Source: Cladopsammia gracilis
Lineage: Eukaryota > Cnidaria > Anthozoa > Scleractinia > Dendrophylliidae
NCBI GenBank assembly: GCA_022457155.1
Contig: JAJGOT010000339.1
Span: 807,501 to 871,500 of the forward strand
DNA: 64,000 nt
Direction of reading: 5' to 3'
In this document: one piece after another, positions 23,037 to 35,275 of the stretch
Position numbering within the stretch: position 1 is the stretch's first letter
Layout: each line of letters begins with the position of its first letter
Notes under the pieces: model-generated
The model's input: only the letters and a program-made list of their open reading frames with translations
The model's database searches: none
What the model was told of the DNA's origin: nothing
Program-made: the position numbers and the translations under genes

Positions 23037-23291
23037 CTAATGTTATTTTATAGTCTTTATTTCTCTGCTGTATACCCTTACTTTCCGAGAACCTGTTGAC
23101 TATGCGCACTTCAGAGACTGGCACGTGATCTGAACCCAGGTATACATACCACCAGCTGGGGTTGTCTTCTCCAGTATGTGAACAGTGACCATGATTAAAC
23201 TCTGTATCAGCGTTTCCATCCACTGCTTTTGATGAGTCAGCAATACCATCTGTAGAAGATTGATGTGTGGCCTTACCAGCAGCAATATTTT
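23037..23291 (-). CDS. Exon: N-terminal half of FTP (fucolectin) domain 1
   Basis: Acceptor CACATAG at 23,292 and donor GTAAGT at 23,036 give 255 bases, phase 1 to phase 1. The translation has ENIAAGKATHQSSTDG, KAVDGNADTEFNHGHCSHTG, NPSWWYVYLG and VSEVRIVNRF. These match the FTP opening strand, the AVDGN metal-site loop, the CxHT segment and the WW-LG core. The fucose motif RXDX4(R/K) is replaced here by RFSESKG, so binding may be lost or altered. It is followed in phase by the exon at 21,224. Confidence 0.88.
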
Positions 23292-23504
23292 CTATGTGAA
23301 AAGACAAAATGACTGAATTAACCATTAACTTGTTTCCAGGACTAAGCTAAAGGGACAAAAAGTCTTGGCGGGTCCTGTATAAGACGCTCTTCGCATGTGT
23401 TACTGTTTCCTTTAGATTGGTAAATGGCGATAGTTTTTAAATTTGGCGTTGTCCCGCTTTGAGTACAATAGACTGATTCTTTTTTTTTTAAATGCCTATC
23501 ACCC

Positions 23505-23780
23505 CTAGAAAGCTATCTTCAGGATCAACTCTATGTACATTGAATAGTTGAATGGAAAGATATTTCTTGTTTTGAACATCGCGTTAGTGAGTTATAGAGA
23601 TTTGAATTTACATTGTATAGTCTATTATACAACTACTTGTTTTCACCTCCAAGTAATATTTTTTTACGAATCAATTGACTATCCATAGTTTATTTTTAGT
23701 ATTTATCAAATTAATTATCCTCAAGCTGTAAACTTCGCATTGTAAATTGGCAAATTCCCGGGTTGACGTCATCTAATTAG
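23505..23780. repeat. Repeat shared with 14,036-14,280
   Basis: See the partner copy: one half is in direct and the other in inverted orientation. About 75 extra bases separate the halves here. Confidence 0.7.
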
Positions 23781-24149
23781 CATTTTATATATCCAAACCT
23801 CGTGAAATGCTGAACATGAACCGATGAAATGAGCACTTCCACGATACATGTAGATAGTTCTGTAGTCAGTGTTCAATGGATCTAATTTGAGTTTATTATC
23901 TCTTTCGTGAGTACGCTGACCTATGTTATTACTGCATATTTCATAGCAATTCAATTCAGGGAACAATCCAAGAGGGTTATTAAAATGGTTGCACAACTTG
24001 TATTTATAGGTAATCTATGACGGTTACCTTTATGGATAGTTTACTTTGTCTACCAGAGAAATTGTTGTTATAAACTCTATTTCTATGATATAGACACGTC
24101 CGTAGAAATGAAACTTGAGTTCATGCCATTGGAGTCCTTATTAAAAAGG

Positions 24150-24612
24150 GTTCGACGATACTGATCAGAAACTACCGACCATATTTCTGCAGAACAAACA
24201 TTAAACAGTTCACAGTCCTCCATCTAGGACCTAAACTATGGAACTCCCTTCCCCATAATCTTACGCAACTGACAAATTACTTTAGTTTCAAGACTTATTA
24301 AAAAAATACCTTATAGAGAGAGCTATAAATTAAACTCGCCTGACCATGATATGACACCTTACACTAAATCATAATTAAATGTGAGGAGCCGGCCAATTTC
24401 TACAAGTTTTTTAGCTTCCATTGGGCTTTCTTGCCACTCTACCTATCAACGTTATGTCACTTAACATTACATTTAATTTTAAACTATTTTTGTAGCTCTT
24501 CCTGCTCTGTAAATTTGCAATTTTAGTAACATATTTTTTTCTTTTTCTTTTTGTAATATTTATTCTATGTGGCAAATGTAAAATAAAATAACTAAATAAA
24601 ATAAAATAAAAG
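24150..24612 (+). pseudogene. CR1/L2-type LINE 3' end
   Basis: The plus strand encodes RNYRPYFCRTNIKQFTVLHL followed by GPKLWNSLPHNLTQ and FSFKTY, then a stop at about 24,299. GPKxWNSLP near the C-terminus is typical of CR1/L2-type reverse-transcriptase proteins. About 300 bases of 3' untranslated region end in a repeated AAATAAAATAAAATAAAA tail near 24,610. The element is heavily 5' truncated. It lies in the intron between the exons at 24,743 and 23,291, antisense to the gene. Confidence 0.7.
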
Positions 24613-24742
24613 ATAGACCTTGCAACTGCAGTTTGCAGGTTTTTTCCCTTATTGATTAAGCATATGAATAAAGTAATATTTGCCTTATGATTATAGCAAA
24701 TGAAACATTTTGTAGGCATTAAAGTAAACGAACCACAATCAC

Positions 24743-24890
24743 CTGGTTTTTGCTTTACTCCAAACACCTCCGTTCTCATACAAAACCTGCCGTTGCTACT
24801 TTTTCCCACAAATCGTAGCCACCTTGTTAAGACACCTTCATATAAAATGTTCTTTTTCTCTGTATCCCTGTCGCTATTTCCTGAAAAGTT
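24743..24890 (-). CDS. Exon: C-terminal third of F5/8 type C domain 1
   Basis: Acceptor GATTTCAG at 24,891 and donor GTGATT at 24,742 give 148 bases, entering in phase 0 and leaving in phase 1, exactly as the preceding exon requires. The translation is NFSGNSDRDTEKKN, then EGVLTRWLRFVGKSSNGRF and CMRTEVFGVKQKP. GNxDRDT, the RxLRF strand and CMRTEVFG are the usual ending of the discoidin fold. This exon is short and lies inside a longer unrelated reading frame. Confidence 0.88.
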
Positions 24891-25273
24891 CTGAAATCAA
24901 AGTTAACAAACGTTAGTACAGGGAGAATGACATACACATGTAAGATAATTACTTTATAGGCCCTTTTTGCTTAATTGCTACGAGAGGGTATAGCGCAATT
25001 ATTTTCTCGTGAATTCTCGATCCCAAGAGATCGATCGAAAGCAACTGTCAATCTTTTTTAATAAATTTCTGCAGAGTCTGTTTTGATGCAATTATCTGAT
25101 CAGTTAGAGCTTACTGATAATATATGAAAAATACAAGGAAGAGTAATTTATAAGCCCAAAATTGAGTTGTATCAGAAATAGATTTTCAGACAAGACAGTG
25201 GCACTGAAACTGGAGTTCAAGAAAGAGGGAATTATATCGTTATCGGTTTATCCTGACAATAGAACAAAAATAC

Positions 25274-25572
25274 CTTAACTTGTCCAAAGTCTTTATAATC
25301 TGTCCAATTTTTCCCATCAGTGGATGTCCGTAAGATGTAGGTCTCTACCCAGTCATTTGCTCGTGGGTTTCCTTGAGTGGACACAGCACAGATGATATGA
25401 CGTGTTTGTAGATCAATCTGTAGATATGGATGACTTTCACTTGTGGACGCACACCATGACTCTTCATTGTTTAATCTCCCATTCTTGGCTTGTTTGGTCA
25501 AAGAAGAGGCCGTTATTTTGTCGTCTAACATTTTCCTACTTCCCATTCCAAGGTCCAAATAAATGCAGTCCC
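25274..25572 (-). CDS. Exon: N-terminal two thirds of F5/8 type C domain 1
   Basis: Acceptor CACTGCAG at 25,573 and donor GTATTT at 25,273 give 299 bases, entering in phase 1 and leaving in phase 0. The translation begins GDCIYLDLGMGSRKMLDDK with ITASS, then WCASTSESHPYLQIDLQ, AVSTQGNP, WVETYILRTSTDGKNWTDY. These are discoidin landmarks: C...LGM, the spike ITASS, LQIDL, and the STDGKNW strand. It is the most upstream exon seen. The signal peptide and start codon were not found within the window. Confidence 0.9.
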
Positions 25573-25724
25573 CTGCAGTGACATATAATTTCATTAGGTT
25601 TAATGTGATCACTCCCTCTATTTTTAATAGGGAAATTTTCATGCATATTCAATTACATCGGACTAAATTATCCTAAAGAGTTATAGACCTGCGTGTTCAA
25701 AAATGTAAAAACTTAAATGAACGT

Positions 25725-25944
25725 TTTAATAACAACAAGAAGCTGTACACAGCTTGAACTCGTGGCGTCTTTAACTCATTGCAGCATTGATTCCCAAGTG
25801 ATTTGAGTGCTTTTACAGAGAAACATAAGCTTAAAATTATGTCTAACCAAAGGCTCCTAAGAGCCAACCCGAGAAGAAGAAATGCTAACGCGTAACGCGT
25901 AACGCAATATTGCCGTAAGCTTTAATACGTTTTCACATTGACAG
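25725..25944 (+). repeat. Composite repeat R, copy 1, left piece
   Basis: It begins AAGAAGCTGTACACAGCTTG and ends GTTTTCACATTGACAG. It matches 56,094-56,345 closely. The match resumes at 44,180, so the LINE between was inserted into this repeat. Confidence 0.85.
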
Positions 25945-26215
25945 TTTTTTTTTTTTTAATAATGCACATCTTTATTAAAAGTGATAAGATCTAGTTACAA
26001 TAATAGTATAATGGTATATTACAATGGTATATTATGTTAACACTAATGAAAAAAATGCGATTGCATTATTTACTACACACACACACACACAACAAGAGAC
26101 ATAAACAAAAGATACACATACAGCAGTAAGGGCAATACTTTTTGTTACATATATTCTTAAAATAGGACATCTTAAATATGGGCTAAGTGCATACTTTAAA
26201 ATTAAAGAGATTGAA

Positions 26216-28270
26216 CTAAGAAAGGCCTTCAATGCGAAATTTGAAGGCAATTCGTTGCGTAAATTCATCAAAATTTATTCGTTTATTGTTTAGTTTTTGG
26301 GAATATAGATAATATTTTGCAAATAACAAACAGTAATTTAATTTTTTTAGTGTGTCATCGGAACACGCTGATTGATCATAGTCAAATTCAAATTTTCCAA
26401 ATAAAAATTCTTCTGTGGAAAGTGAATAGGAGGTGACATGTTCGCTGTTAAACCATGTTAAGACCTGACTGAAAAATGACTTGGAAGGGAGGCAGTCAAT
26501 AAAAGTATGACCTATCGAGTCGCTTTCATTACAGTATAGGCAGTTTTTGTTACTTTCAATACCAAAATGATACAATTCCTTCTTTGTAGCGATAATTCTA
26601 TGTAGAAATTTGAAGTAGAATTCTCTAAGTTTAGTCTCCTTACAAAGTACCTTCAATTTACTAAAGTAGCAAGGCCAATTCAAATTCAACGATTGAGTTT
26701 CGTGTTCCCATTTCATTGGGCCAGTAGCCTTAGTTACAGACTTGTTAGTAATAAGCCAATAGAAATCTTTGCTTTTTATCTTGAGTAAGTTTATTGAGGC
26801 TGTAGGTGACAGAGGAAATATAAAGTTGTTCTTTTCGAATATGTGTTTGTCAACCGAGGTCTGGCTTGCTTTTTCTCGCAGATGTTTGGGAATTGCTGCC
26901 AAAACTTGGAAATATCGAAGAAAGTTGCACTTGATGTTATATTTTTGCAGGAATTCTTGGTAAGAGAGAAATTTCCCCTCGTCATTTAAAACATCTCGGA
27001 TAGAAAGAATTCCTTTTTGATGCCATTCATTGTAATAAAATGACTTCCCATTTATTAAAATTTCTCTATTATTAAATAGCACCAAATCTTGCTTATAGCA
27101 ATATCCATACAATTGTTTTAACTCCATCATGTGGAGAAGGATTTCTTTGTAAAAAAGTGGTAGGTCAATCTGTTTAATAAAATGTTTATCATAATTACAT
27201 CGAAGTAAGAAGTTGAGTCCGCCGTACCTTTTAAAATGATAACTTGGGATATACAGCCAAGATTCGTTTGAACAGTTTTCATTTTTTAAAAGTCTGGGTA
27301 TCCATGCTAGATTTAGCGAGTTGAATGTGGTTAAGATATTTGGTACGCGCAAACCGCATCAATATAGTCCTGGTACATTACTTGCCTTTTTATTTTGTCT
27401 GGTTTTTTGTTCCATATGAAATTAAATAAATAGCTTGTAATCAACTTAATACTCGTTTCCTGAGGCATGTTCGACATTGAAGCAGAATAAATCAGCTGCG
27501 GTATTCCTAGGCACTTGAAAATTAAACATCTGCCAAGTAAAGTTAATCTCCGAGACCTCCAAAAGTTGAGCCGGTTGTCCATTTTCTCTATTTTTCCAGT
27601 AATATTTTTCTTATAGTTTCCTTTTTCATCATAAGAGATAAAAATACCGAGAGTTCTGACTGGATCTTTTGTCCATTTTAAACCCAGCGGTTTCGAATCA
27701 TTGAGGCGCCAAGGACCTAACCAAAGTGCCTTTGTTTTGGACTGATTAAGCTTCAACCCTGATACATGTCCAAAGACATTAAGTAAAGCAATGGCGTTTT
27801 CAACCGAATCAAGATCTTTACATAATAAGGAAGTGTCGTCAGCGAATTGGCTAATTTTAAATTCATGATTGTAAATTTTTAACCCCTGTATATTTTTATC
27901 TTGTCGTATCTTACTCGCTAGAATTTCTGCTCCTAAAATGAAGAGGAGAGGAGATAGCGGACAACCTTGTCTAACTCCTCTTGACAAAGAAAAGGACTCC
28001 GTGCAAAAACCATTGTTTAAGACTGAGCTTTCACATTTAGCATAAAATGTTGAGACCCAACGTTTAATACTTTCACCAAAGTTAAATACAGAAAGAGTTT
28101 GTTGAATAAAGGGCCATTCTAAAGTATCAAAAGCTTTCCTGAAATCGAGCAGCAGAAGGATTCCAGGAATATCTTGCCGTTTAGTTTGCTCAAGAACATC
28201 CGTTAACAATCGTATGTTCTGTCCGATAAATCTTCCCTTAACAAATCCGGTTTGGTCTGGATTAATTAAC
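26216..28270 (-). pseudogene. LINE ORF2, reverse transcriptase core to C-terminus
   Basis: The frame 28,305-27,331 begins, after insertion-derived residues, at LINPDQTGFVKGRFIGQNIR. It contains LLLDFRKAFDTLEW (motif A), SRGVRQGCPLSPLLF and SQFADDTSLL (catalytic ADD of motif C). The frame 27,352-26,216 continues after a frameshift near 27,345 and holds CLYCNESDSIGHTFIDC, a CX2C...HX4C zinc motif after the RT. The L1/Tx1 assignment rests on the motif style and lack of RNase H. The N-terminal part of the same gene lies beyond the palindrome at 41,416-43,117. Confidence 0.88.
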
Positions 28271-28274
28271 TTAG

Positions 28275-28530
28275 AACAGGAGTCAAATTGTTCCTGGAGT
28301 GTCAAAATGTTTTTGGAGTTCAGGATAATATTCGTAACATACGGTGTTTTACGGTTATTATCCGTACTTTAGGCGTCAAAGTAGTATATTAAACGTAACA
28401 TGTTGTTTTTTAAGAATATTAACCTTCAAAGACGCCACTTACGATTATTATGCGTGTAAAATACGCATAATAACCTGAAAAAGTACGCATAATAACGGTA
28501 TGTGGCGCGCTTTCAGGTTATTACTCGTAT
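28275..28530. repeat. Terminal inverted repeat zone of the palindrome, left
   Basis: After AACAGGAGTCAAATTGTTCC the zone includes ACGGTTATTATCCGTAC and CGCATAATAACCTG, variants of the AATAACCGT motif that fills the element's centre. The mirror lies at 41,155-41,411. Confidence 0.75.
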
Positions 28531-29204
28531 ATGTACCAAAGTTGGATAGAGAGAGATTGTCCCGAATGCGGCCGCCATTACAGGAAAGATTCTAGGGGGA
28601 TGATATTAAGAAACAGATGAGCATTTCTTTAAAAATAGTATTTATGTGAAGTCTATTCCTCTTAACCTTTCCATTGAGCAAGTTAACGACTGAATTTTTT
28701 TTCGAAACAACTAGCATTTTGAAAAAGTTCTGCGGAGTCGCAGCGATGTGAAGCATCACAGAGCGATCGAGTGTCGACTTGAGGAACTGTTGTCGCTGTT
28801 GAAATCCACTGTTGCACTATTAAAACTAATGTCCGCTTCCAATGATAAAATAAAACAAGTACCTGTATGTTTACTGATTTAAATGCCTACAAAATTAAGG
28901 AAGATCAACTCTACACAACGAAATATAACTCCACGGCAATGACCAAATTCAGTTCCACGATTTACGGCCGGCGAAGGATTCAATTGAAAGTGACCGGACG
29001 AATAAAACTCCAAGATTCGCGGTTCGTATTTCACCATGGAAAAAAGGAGATGTGTGCCGTCCCAGAAAGGCCGTTTTCTTTTGAAAGTTAATGTTCATTT
29101 GAAAGAAATAGCAGAGAAAAACAAACAAAAAGTTGGCAAAACTGCCAGTCAACATAGAGACGACTTAAATATTAAAATTAAAGGCATCAAGCAGTGTGCC
29201 GACC

Positions 29205-29283
29205 AGTGGTACAGTGGTAGTGCGCTCTTCTACAAGACCAACACTTGATAGAGATCGCGAGTTCGAATCCAGGTGACGCGATT
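29205..29283 (+). other. tRNA-like segment in palindrome left arm
   Basis: CAGTGGTACAGTGGTAGTGC resembles an A box and GCGAGTTCGAATCC a B box, about 45 bases apart. The T-stem does not pair well and no clean cloverleaf was found, so this is a tRNA-derived SINE head or decayed tRNA rather than a functional tRNA. It is followed by a T/C-rich tract. Confidence 0.5.
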
Positions 29284-32200
29284 TTTAGTTTTCTTTTCCC
29301 TTGTTTTTCTTTTTTTTTTCTTTCTTTCTTTTCTTCTTCTTTTTTTTTTAGAACCGTTGTGGCTAAGAGTCGCGTAATTTAAGCCAATTTCTTCTTCAGT
29401 TTTATTTTTATTTTGTTTAAATAGTCTAAAAACACAGTTGCTGAGCTGCGGCGAGGCAAGATATCACAGTTACGTTTTTTATACATTCGACCGAAATGCA
29501 GCCAAGTTTTTTTTATCAATAATTTATCGTTTCAGACACTGGAAACTGTATTTAGCAATAGGCCGTATTTTCTATGCGTTTACCGGCGCTATTAAAAACC
29601 GCTTGGGAGAACATTCGAAAAGCTTGTAAATCACGAGCCGTGCTTTTTCATCCCGCCTGGGTTTATAACGTCATTGAACTCATAGAAGAATGTGGTCTAT
29701 TGCTTTTTATGAAATAACTATGGAAAACGTCTGTTGAAGAGAGCGCTTTGTTATAATTTTTGGCCGATCAAGATGCTTATTCTCCTCACCCCATTAATAC
29801 ATTCATCGAATGCTGCGGGAAAACCAATCAAAGCGGCTGAACTTGACTCGCTTGGAAAGCTTGTAAATCACGGGCCTCCCTTTTCTCGTGTTCTCCCAAC
29901 ATCCCGCGTGACTTTATAACGCCGGTAAACACATAGAAATGTGGTCTATTGTGTTTACGAAATAACTAAAGAAAACGACTGCATGTTGAAGAGAGCACAT
30001 TGTTATAATTTTGTGTCGATCAAGATGCGTATTCTCCTTACATTTGCATCGGATGACACGGAAAACCAATCAAAGCGGCTGAACTTGAATGAACTTGACT
30101 CGCTGCCACACAGGTTCAATGGAAGCGACGAAAAATTTTAGCGCTTTGAAATTCACCAGCTGAAATTTATCAGCTGAAAGAAGAAATGTATTCAATGATC
30201 GAAAAGTACTTTGAAGGGGAAATCCAAAAATTGTGTCCGGAATCTGCCGCCGCAAAAGTGAATATGCGAGGAAACTTTAGAAGCCTACAAACTTTGTTTT
30301 GGATTCAAAGATTGCCTTCTTGTCAGCATTTTTTCAATTGGAATAAAGGTTAGTTACAGAAACGCAGCTTCTAAATCTCTTTTCGACTTTATGTACTTAC
30401 TTTGAAGCCTACTGTGATGCCCGTACTTTTTCACATTTTCAGTGATGAATGAAAACAAAGATCATTGTTTTTTATAACCTGACAAATTGTTGGATCGTTT
30501 CATGCAAATTTTCATTGTCTGCTTGCTGACCATCCCAGTGCTTGGACATAATCAGAATTTAAACTGTATCTGCTGCAACTACAGAAATTTTGCTCTCCAA
30601 AACAAACACGACAGCGTAAAAGGAATTGGCGTAATTCTCCTAAAAAACAAAGCGATAGTTTTCAATTCCACTGTGAAAATCAGACTTATTGATAAGCTTA
30701 TGTTATCTTAGAATTTGTAGGCACATTTATAACATTCAGTTGAAAGGACACACCTTAATCCTTCAGTGGAACTCAGTTCAATTATGAAATACGAGATCGT
30801 CGATTCGATAAATTTGTATTGTATAAAACAACTACTATGCAGTCGTTCGCGGCATTTTCGCATGGTCTTTTCCAGAGGAAGGGTAAAGCATACACAACAA
30901 TTCATGACAAATTATTTCTTTTTTGTGTTTAGCATTTAAATTATTTGCAAATTAGTTGGAGATTTTAAAGGCAAGGTACGTTTGATCACATTCGTATTCG
31001 TACAACAGGTCCGGATCAAAGGTACGCTTAATAATCGTTTTACGCGCGTGCCGTTTAATTTTGTTCACTTTGAGTTCTGTTCATTCGTAGAACAGGTGTG
31101 ATGCATGGTACGGTTAATAACCGTATAACGCATTTTTCCGTTATTTTGATCACGTTAAGTTCTGTGCGTTCGCATGACAGGTCTGATGAAAAAATACGGT
31201 TAATAATCGTCAGTTGAATCGCATCTTGCATGTGTTTCTCGTTATTTTATTTGTGAAGCTTTGCGCTTTTTTCACCCTCCAAAAACTGATGAATCTGTAA
31301 GATATTTTAATTTAGCTAATAGACTCTATAGAGTGAATTTTTTTCCAATGACAGTTCAGTTCGCTATAACATATATGTGGTATTCTTTTTGAATTCTCCT
31401 GATTTCCTCAAAGTCCTTTGACTCCTAGCTTTTATCGAGGAAATTCAACAATTTATTAAAAAAAAATGCAAATTCCACCCTGCTGAATCAACTAAGTTGA
31501 ATCAACTAAGTTTAAGTTTGCATTATGTGGAATGCCAGTGATGTGTAATATGAAGTGACATAACATTTTTTCAAACTGCAAGATATCTGAGGGCTTTATA
31601 AGACTTATAAGACTTTAGTCGTTAATTAGCTAATTAACATGTACGTTGTACGTGTTACTTTTCACCTACCGGTACATAGATTCAGGTAGCTATTAAATTA
31701 TTATAAATGTTAAAATGCATATTTTAACAGTGTTCATGGCTATGACTTCATTTCAAAGGCACCACAAGTCTCATATGATATGGTATAAGAAGTATAGTTT
31801 TAACAATATAATTATGAGCACTAAATACAAATTCTTTTACCTTCAAATAAATTATATCAGTTAAGTCTCAAAAAATTAAATACCAATCAAACTTAACTGG
31901 GTACACTCTGCAAGAAACATGACTGTCTTTAATTATCAATGCTTACATAAAATGTATCCTTATGTAATTAACTCAGTCATTCTGAACTCAACTTGGCTAA
32001 TCTGCTCATTATTTTAACCTAAAACATTTCTAGACAAATATGACAAGTTTCTTACAGGAGCTGGCTGATTCATGTTATTCACTGAGTTTCCATATATTAA
32101 GGCTAAAAGTCTCTTTATCAATAGCCTGATCATCTAATTTCAGAAATCCAGTTTACCGTTTGTTATGTTCAAACAAAAACAGAAGAATATAAGCTTGAGG

Positions 32201-32719
32201 ACCTTTGAGCTAAAGGTCTTACAGTCAGCCATCTTGTATTCATCCTGATCCAGTGTTGCAATCGACTAATGTAATTTAATTTCACCATAAAAATCCATTT
32301 AAATCAAAGCTTTACATGAATAATAATTCCTCAATTTACCCTTAGACGTGTTAAAGCAATTCCTAGTTACTTTTCTTAACCAGATCTGAAGGAGACTGAA
32401 AGAGAACCTGGGAAGAGTGAGCTAGCAGTCAGCAGTTTTAGCCTAAGAGCAGGCACTTATAATAGCACTAAAAAAGTTTTGCGCAAATTTGAATGTTGGA
32501 AGAAAAGTGATGACTAAAGAACCTAAATAACAAAAAAAAGTACGGATTATCTTCTTTCTAAGTGAAAGAATGAATCAGCTTACACGACACAACATTTGGC
32601 TTATATAGCATTGACATGTAAGTCTGATATCACTGTCTTGGCTGTTTGATATATTACACGAACATGCATGCATGTAGAAAATGTAAATGTTGTTATAGTG
32701 GCGAGTACTTCAGTTAGCT

Positions 32720-33640
32720 ATCCGTTTTTTCCAATTTTATATGAGCCAGAATGGCTTAAGTATTCCAAAAAATGGAGAAATTACTTAATGAGCTCGAATA
32801 GTCCAACCAGTACAAATGAACTAATACAAATGATGGCATGGCTCATTGACAACCGGTCTGAATGTCCCAAAATGGCAACTCAGGTTAAAGTAATCCAAAG
32901 GGTCATGTGACCTAACTCAACCATTCAGAATGCCCAAAAGTGGTCAAAAGGACAAATTTTGAATGTCCATATCTAATTCTGATTGATTTAAGATATTGAC
33001 CTGAAATGTTGGATTTTAAAATAAGACATCAGGATGCTTACTGAGACATTTTTTGGGAGATATGTTCAGATAGGGCAAATATACCCCCCTGACACCTCGG
33101 GCAAATACCTGAACTACACTGTACCTTAAACTATCCATTACCAGCCAAAATGAACAAACTGACTCAAATGAGCCAACCTCCTAAAAAAGGCTCAACCAGT
33201 CTGAACCGGTTTAGGTATCCAATCAGGTCCATTGACTATTAACTGGCTATCACAGTCTGACTAGTGAGAATGAACAAACTGACCAAAATGAGTGAACGTG
33301 CTAAAAGAGCTCAATTGATCTAAATGGCCTGTGCTAGAGTAATCCAATAGGGACAAATGACTTGATGAGCTCAAATAGTCCAACCTATCCAAAAGAACAA
33401 ATTAACACAATGATGGCAGGGCTCAAAAATCAACCGGTCTAAATGCCCTGTCCGTCAAAGTAATCCCAGTTGATAAAATTGCAAAACTAGCTTTTATAGT
33501 CCAAACGAGCAAAATGGACAAACTGACTCAAATGAGCCAACCGCTTGAAAATGGCTTAACCAGTCTAAATGTCCCGGCTGGTTAAGATAATCCAAACAAG
33601 TCAAATGAAACTGGCTTTCATAGTCTATTTGAGTTAGTCC
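32720..33640. repeat. Degenerate tandem repeats in left arm (AACTGACTCAAATGAGCCAA)
   Basis: Variants of ACAAACTGACTCAAATGAGC, AACCAGTCTGAA and CAAATGACTTGATGAGCTCA recur irregularly. The mirror copy lies at about 36,040-36,960. They suggest an old minisatellite within the element. Confidence 0.55.
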
Positions 33641-33705
33641 CGGTTTTTCAATCATGTTCAATTTTGTGTTTTTGCAGAACCGGTTATGGGCTGAAAATGT
33701 AAGTT

Positions 33706-33963
33706 TAATAACCGTAAAAGTACGTTAAATAACCGTAAAAGTACGCTTAATAACCGTAAAAGTACATTTAATAACCGTAAAAGTACGTTCAATAACCGCG
33801 AAAGTACGTTTAATAATCGTAAAAGTACGTTTAATAACCGTAAAAGTGCGTTAATAACCGTAAAAGGACGTTTAATAACCGTAAAAGTGCGTTTAATAAC
33901 CGTAAAAGTACGTTTAATAACCGTAAAAGTGCGTTTAAAAACCGTAATATAAAAGTACATTTA
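33706..33963. repeat. 21-bp tandem array AATAACCGTAAAAGTACGTTT, first part
   Basis: About 12 units of 21 bases with single-base variants. The unit is a multiple of three, so long repetitive frames (TFTVIKR or NVLLRLL) arise in several phases; these are not genes. The array is interrupted at its TTAA by the element at 33,965 and continues at 34,965. Confidence 0.9.
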
Positions 33964-33964
33964 A

Positions 33965-34964
33965 CCCTTTAAGCCCCAAGGGTTTTTGTGTTTTTGAGCG
34001 ATTTCCTGCATACACACGCACCATAGGCTTTCGTGACTCCATATCTGAAGTTGGCGTTGAAAGTGCTGCTGTTCTAAAACACTGAAGGCTCGAGTTTACT
34101 GGAAACGTCATTGTGACGTTGGGATTTTACTTCGTGGAATTGCAATAAAGTCTTAAATGTGGTGCATCTGCGATTTTTGGTAAGTTCACAGCCATTTTTC
34201 ATCTTTAGTAGCTGCCTGATGGGCATCATTAAGCTTGAAGGTAATTTAGAAGTTAGGTGTTGTACTTCGTTTACGAATTTGGCTCGTTGCTCGTTGAACT
34301 GGAAAAATGGCCACAAAAAAGTCAAAAAAAACGAAGTTGCCTTGGGACTCGACTCTGGATGAATTTCTCCACCTACCACGGCATCTTTTGGAAGTTGCGA
34401 CCACTGAAGAACACAACAAGCGCGAAATTTCGGTGGTAGGTCGGTGTGGCTGTGGACTTAGTATAAATATGAAATGTGTGGGGGAAGGAATGAACCCTGT
34501 CAAAAATTCTCGCTATTTCCCAGCATGCAGTGCGGTGGTGATTTTGAAAATCGAGGCAAGGCCAGGATGCACTAGAACGAGAGGCTGTAGCTCGGCCCGG
34601 GCAACGAATAAGAGCAAACAAAATCACTTCTAAGGTAGGACTAGGACTGAATTTTGCTGTGAATGTTGACTTTTGGGTTTACAAAGATGATTTCAACAAA
34701 AAAAAACTGAATTCAAAAACATGATTTTTGTTGCTTTTCTATTACGTTAAAAACGGTCATTTTTGTTCTTGTGGAAATTCAAACGCTAATATTTTGCAAA
34801 AATCGCTGACTTTTTTGTGTTTGTTGGGTATCTCAATTGCAAGAACTTTCTAGTCAATGCTCACAACTGATAGTTAAGGCAATGTTCGCACGATTGAGGA
34901 AATTGCAATTTTTTAAAAGCAGTGGGTCTTGTAGTGCCATTTGGCACTCTTGGGGCTTAAAGGG
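33965..34964. mobile_element. piggyBac-like non-autonomous element, 1,000 bp
   Basis: TTAA flanks both sides (33,961-33,964 and 34,965-34,968). The ends are CCCTTTAAGCCCCAAG and its perfect complement. TTAA duplications with CCC-starting inverted repeats are the signature of piggyBac-type elements. A 108-residue frame (34,307-34,633) is basic at its start and cysteine-containing, but no transposase domain is recognised. It interrupts the 21-bp array, so it is the youngest of the nested insertions. Confidence 0.88.
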
Positions 34965-35275
34965 TTAATAACCGTAAAAGTACCTTTATCAACCGTAAAA
35001 GGACGTTTATTAACCGTAAAAGTGCGTTTAATAACCGTAAAAGTGCGTTTAATAACCGTAAAAGTGCGTTTAATAACCGTAAAAGTGCGTTTAATAACCG
35101 TAAAAGTACGTTTAAAAACCGTAAAAGTGCGTTTAATAACCTTAAAAGTTCGTTTAATAACCGTAAAAGTACATTTAATAACCGTAAAAGACAGTACATT
35201 TATCAACCGTAAAAGTACGTTTGTTAACCGTAAACGTACGTTTAATAACCGTGAAAGTGCGTTTATTAAATAAAT
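34965..35275. repeat. 21-bp tandem array, second part
   Basis: About 14 further units of the AATAACCGTAAAAGTRCGTTT repeat, ending at the central spacer. Confidence 0.9.

Noticed and set aside
24411..24809. 132-residue minus-strand frame as one gene
   Set aside because: Only its first part is a real exon end (24,743-24,890, F5/8C); the rest reads through the donor site into the antisense of a LINE tail.
28867..29091. A 74-residue frame conserved at 40,595-40,819 as evidence for a gene
   Set aside because: The two are mirror copies in the palindrome arms, so conservation reflects the recent arm identity only; no domain is recognised.
29205..29283. Functional tRNA gene
   Set aside because: A and B boxes are recognisable but the T-stem and acceptor do not pair.
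34913..35273. Long repetitive proteins (TFTVIKR and NVLLRLL repeats) on both strands
   Set aside because: They arise because the 21-bp tandem unit is a multiple of three; several frames are open on both strands and none is a plausible gene.
33706..35275. Regular repeats as a CRISPR array
   Set aside because: Units are directly contiguous with no unique spacers, and the context is an animal transposon.
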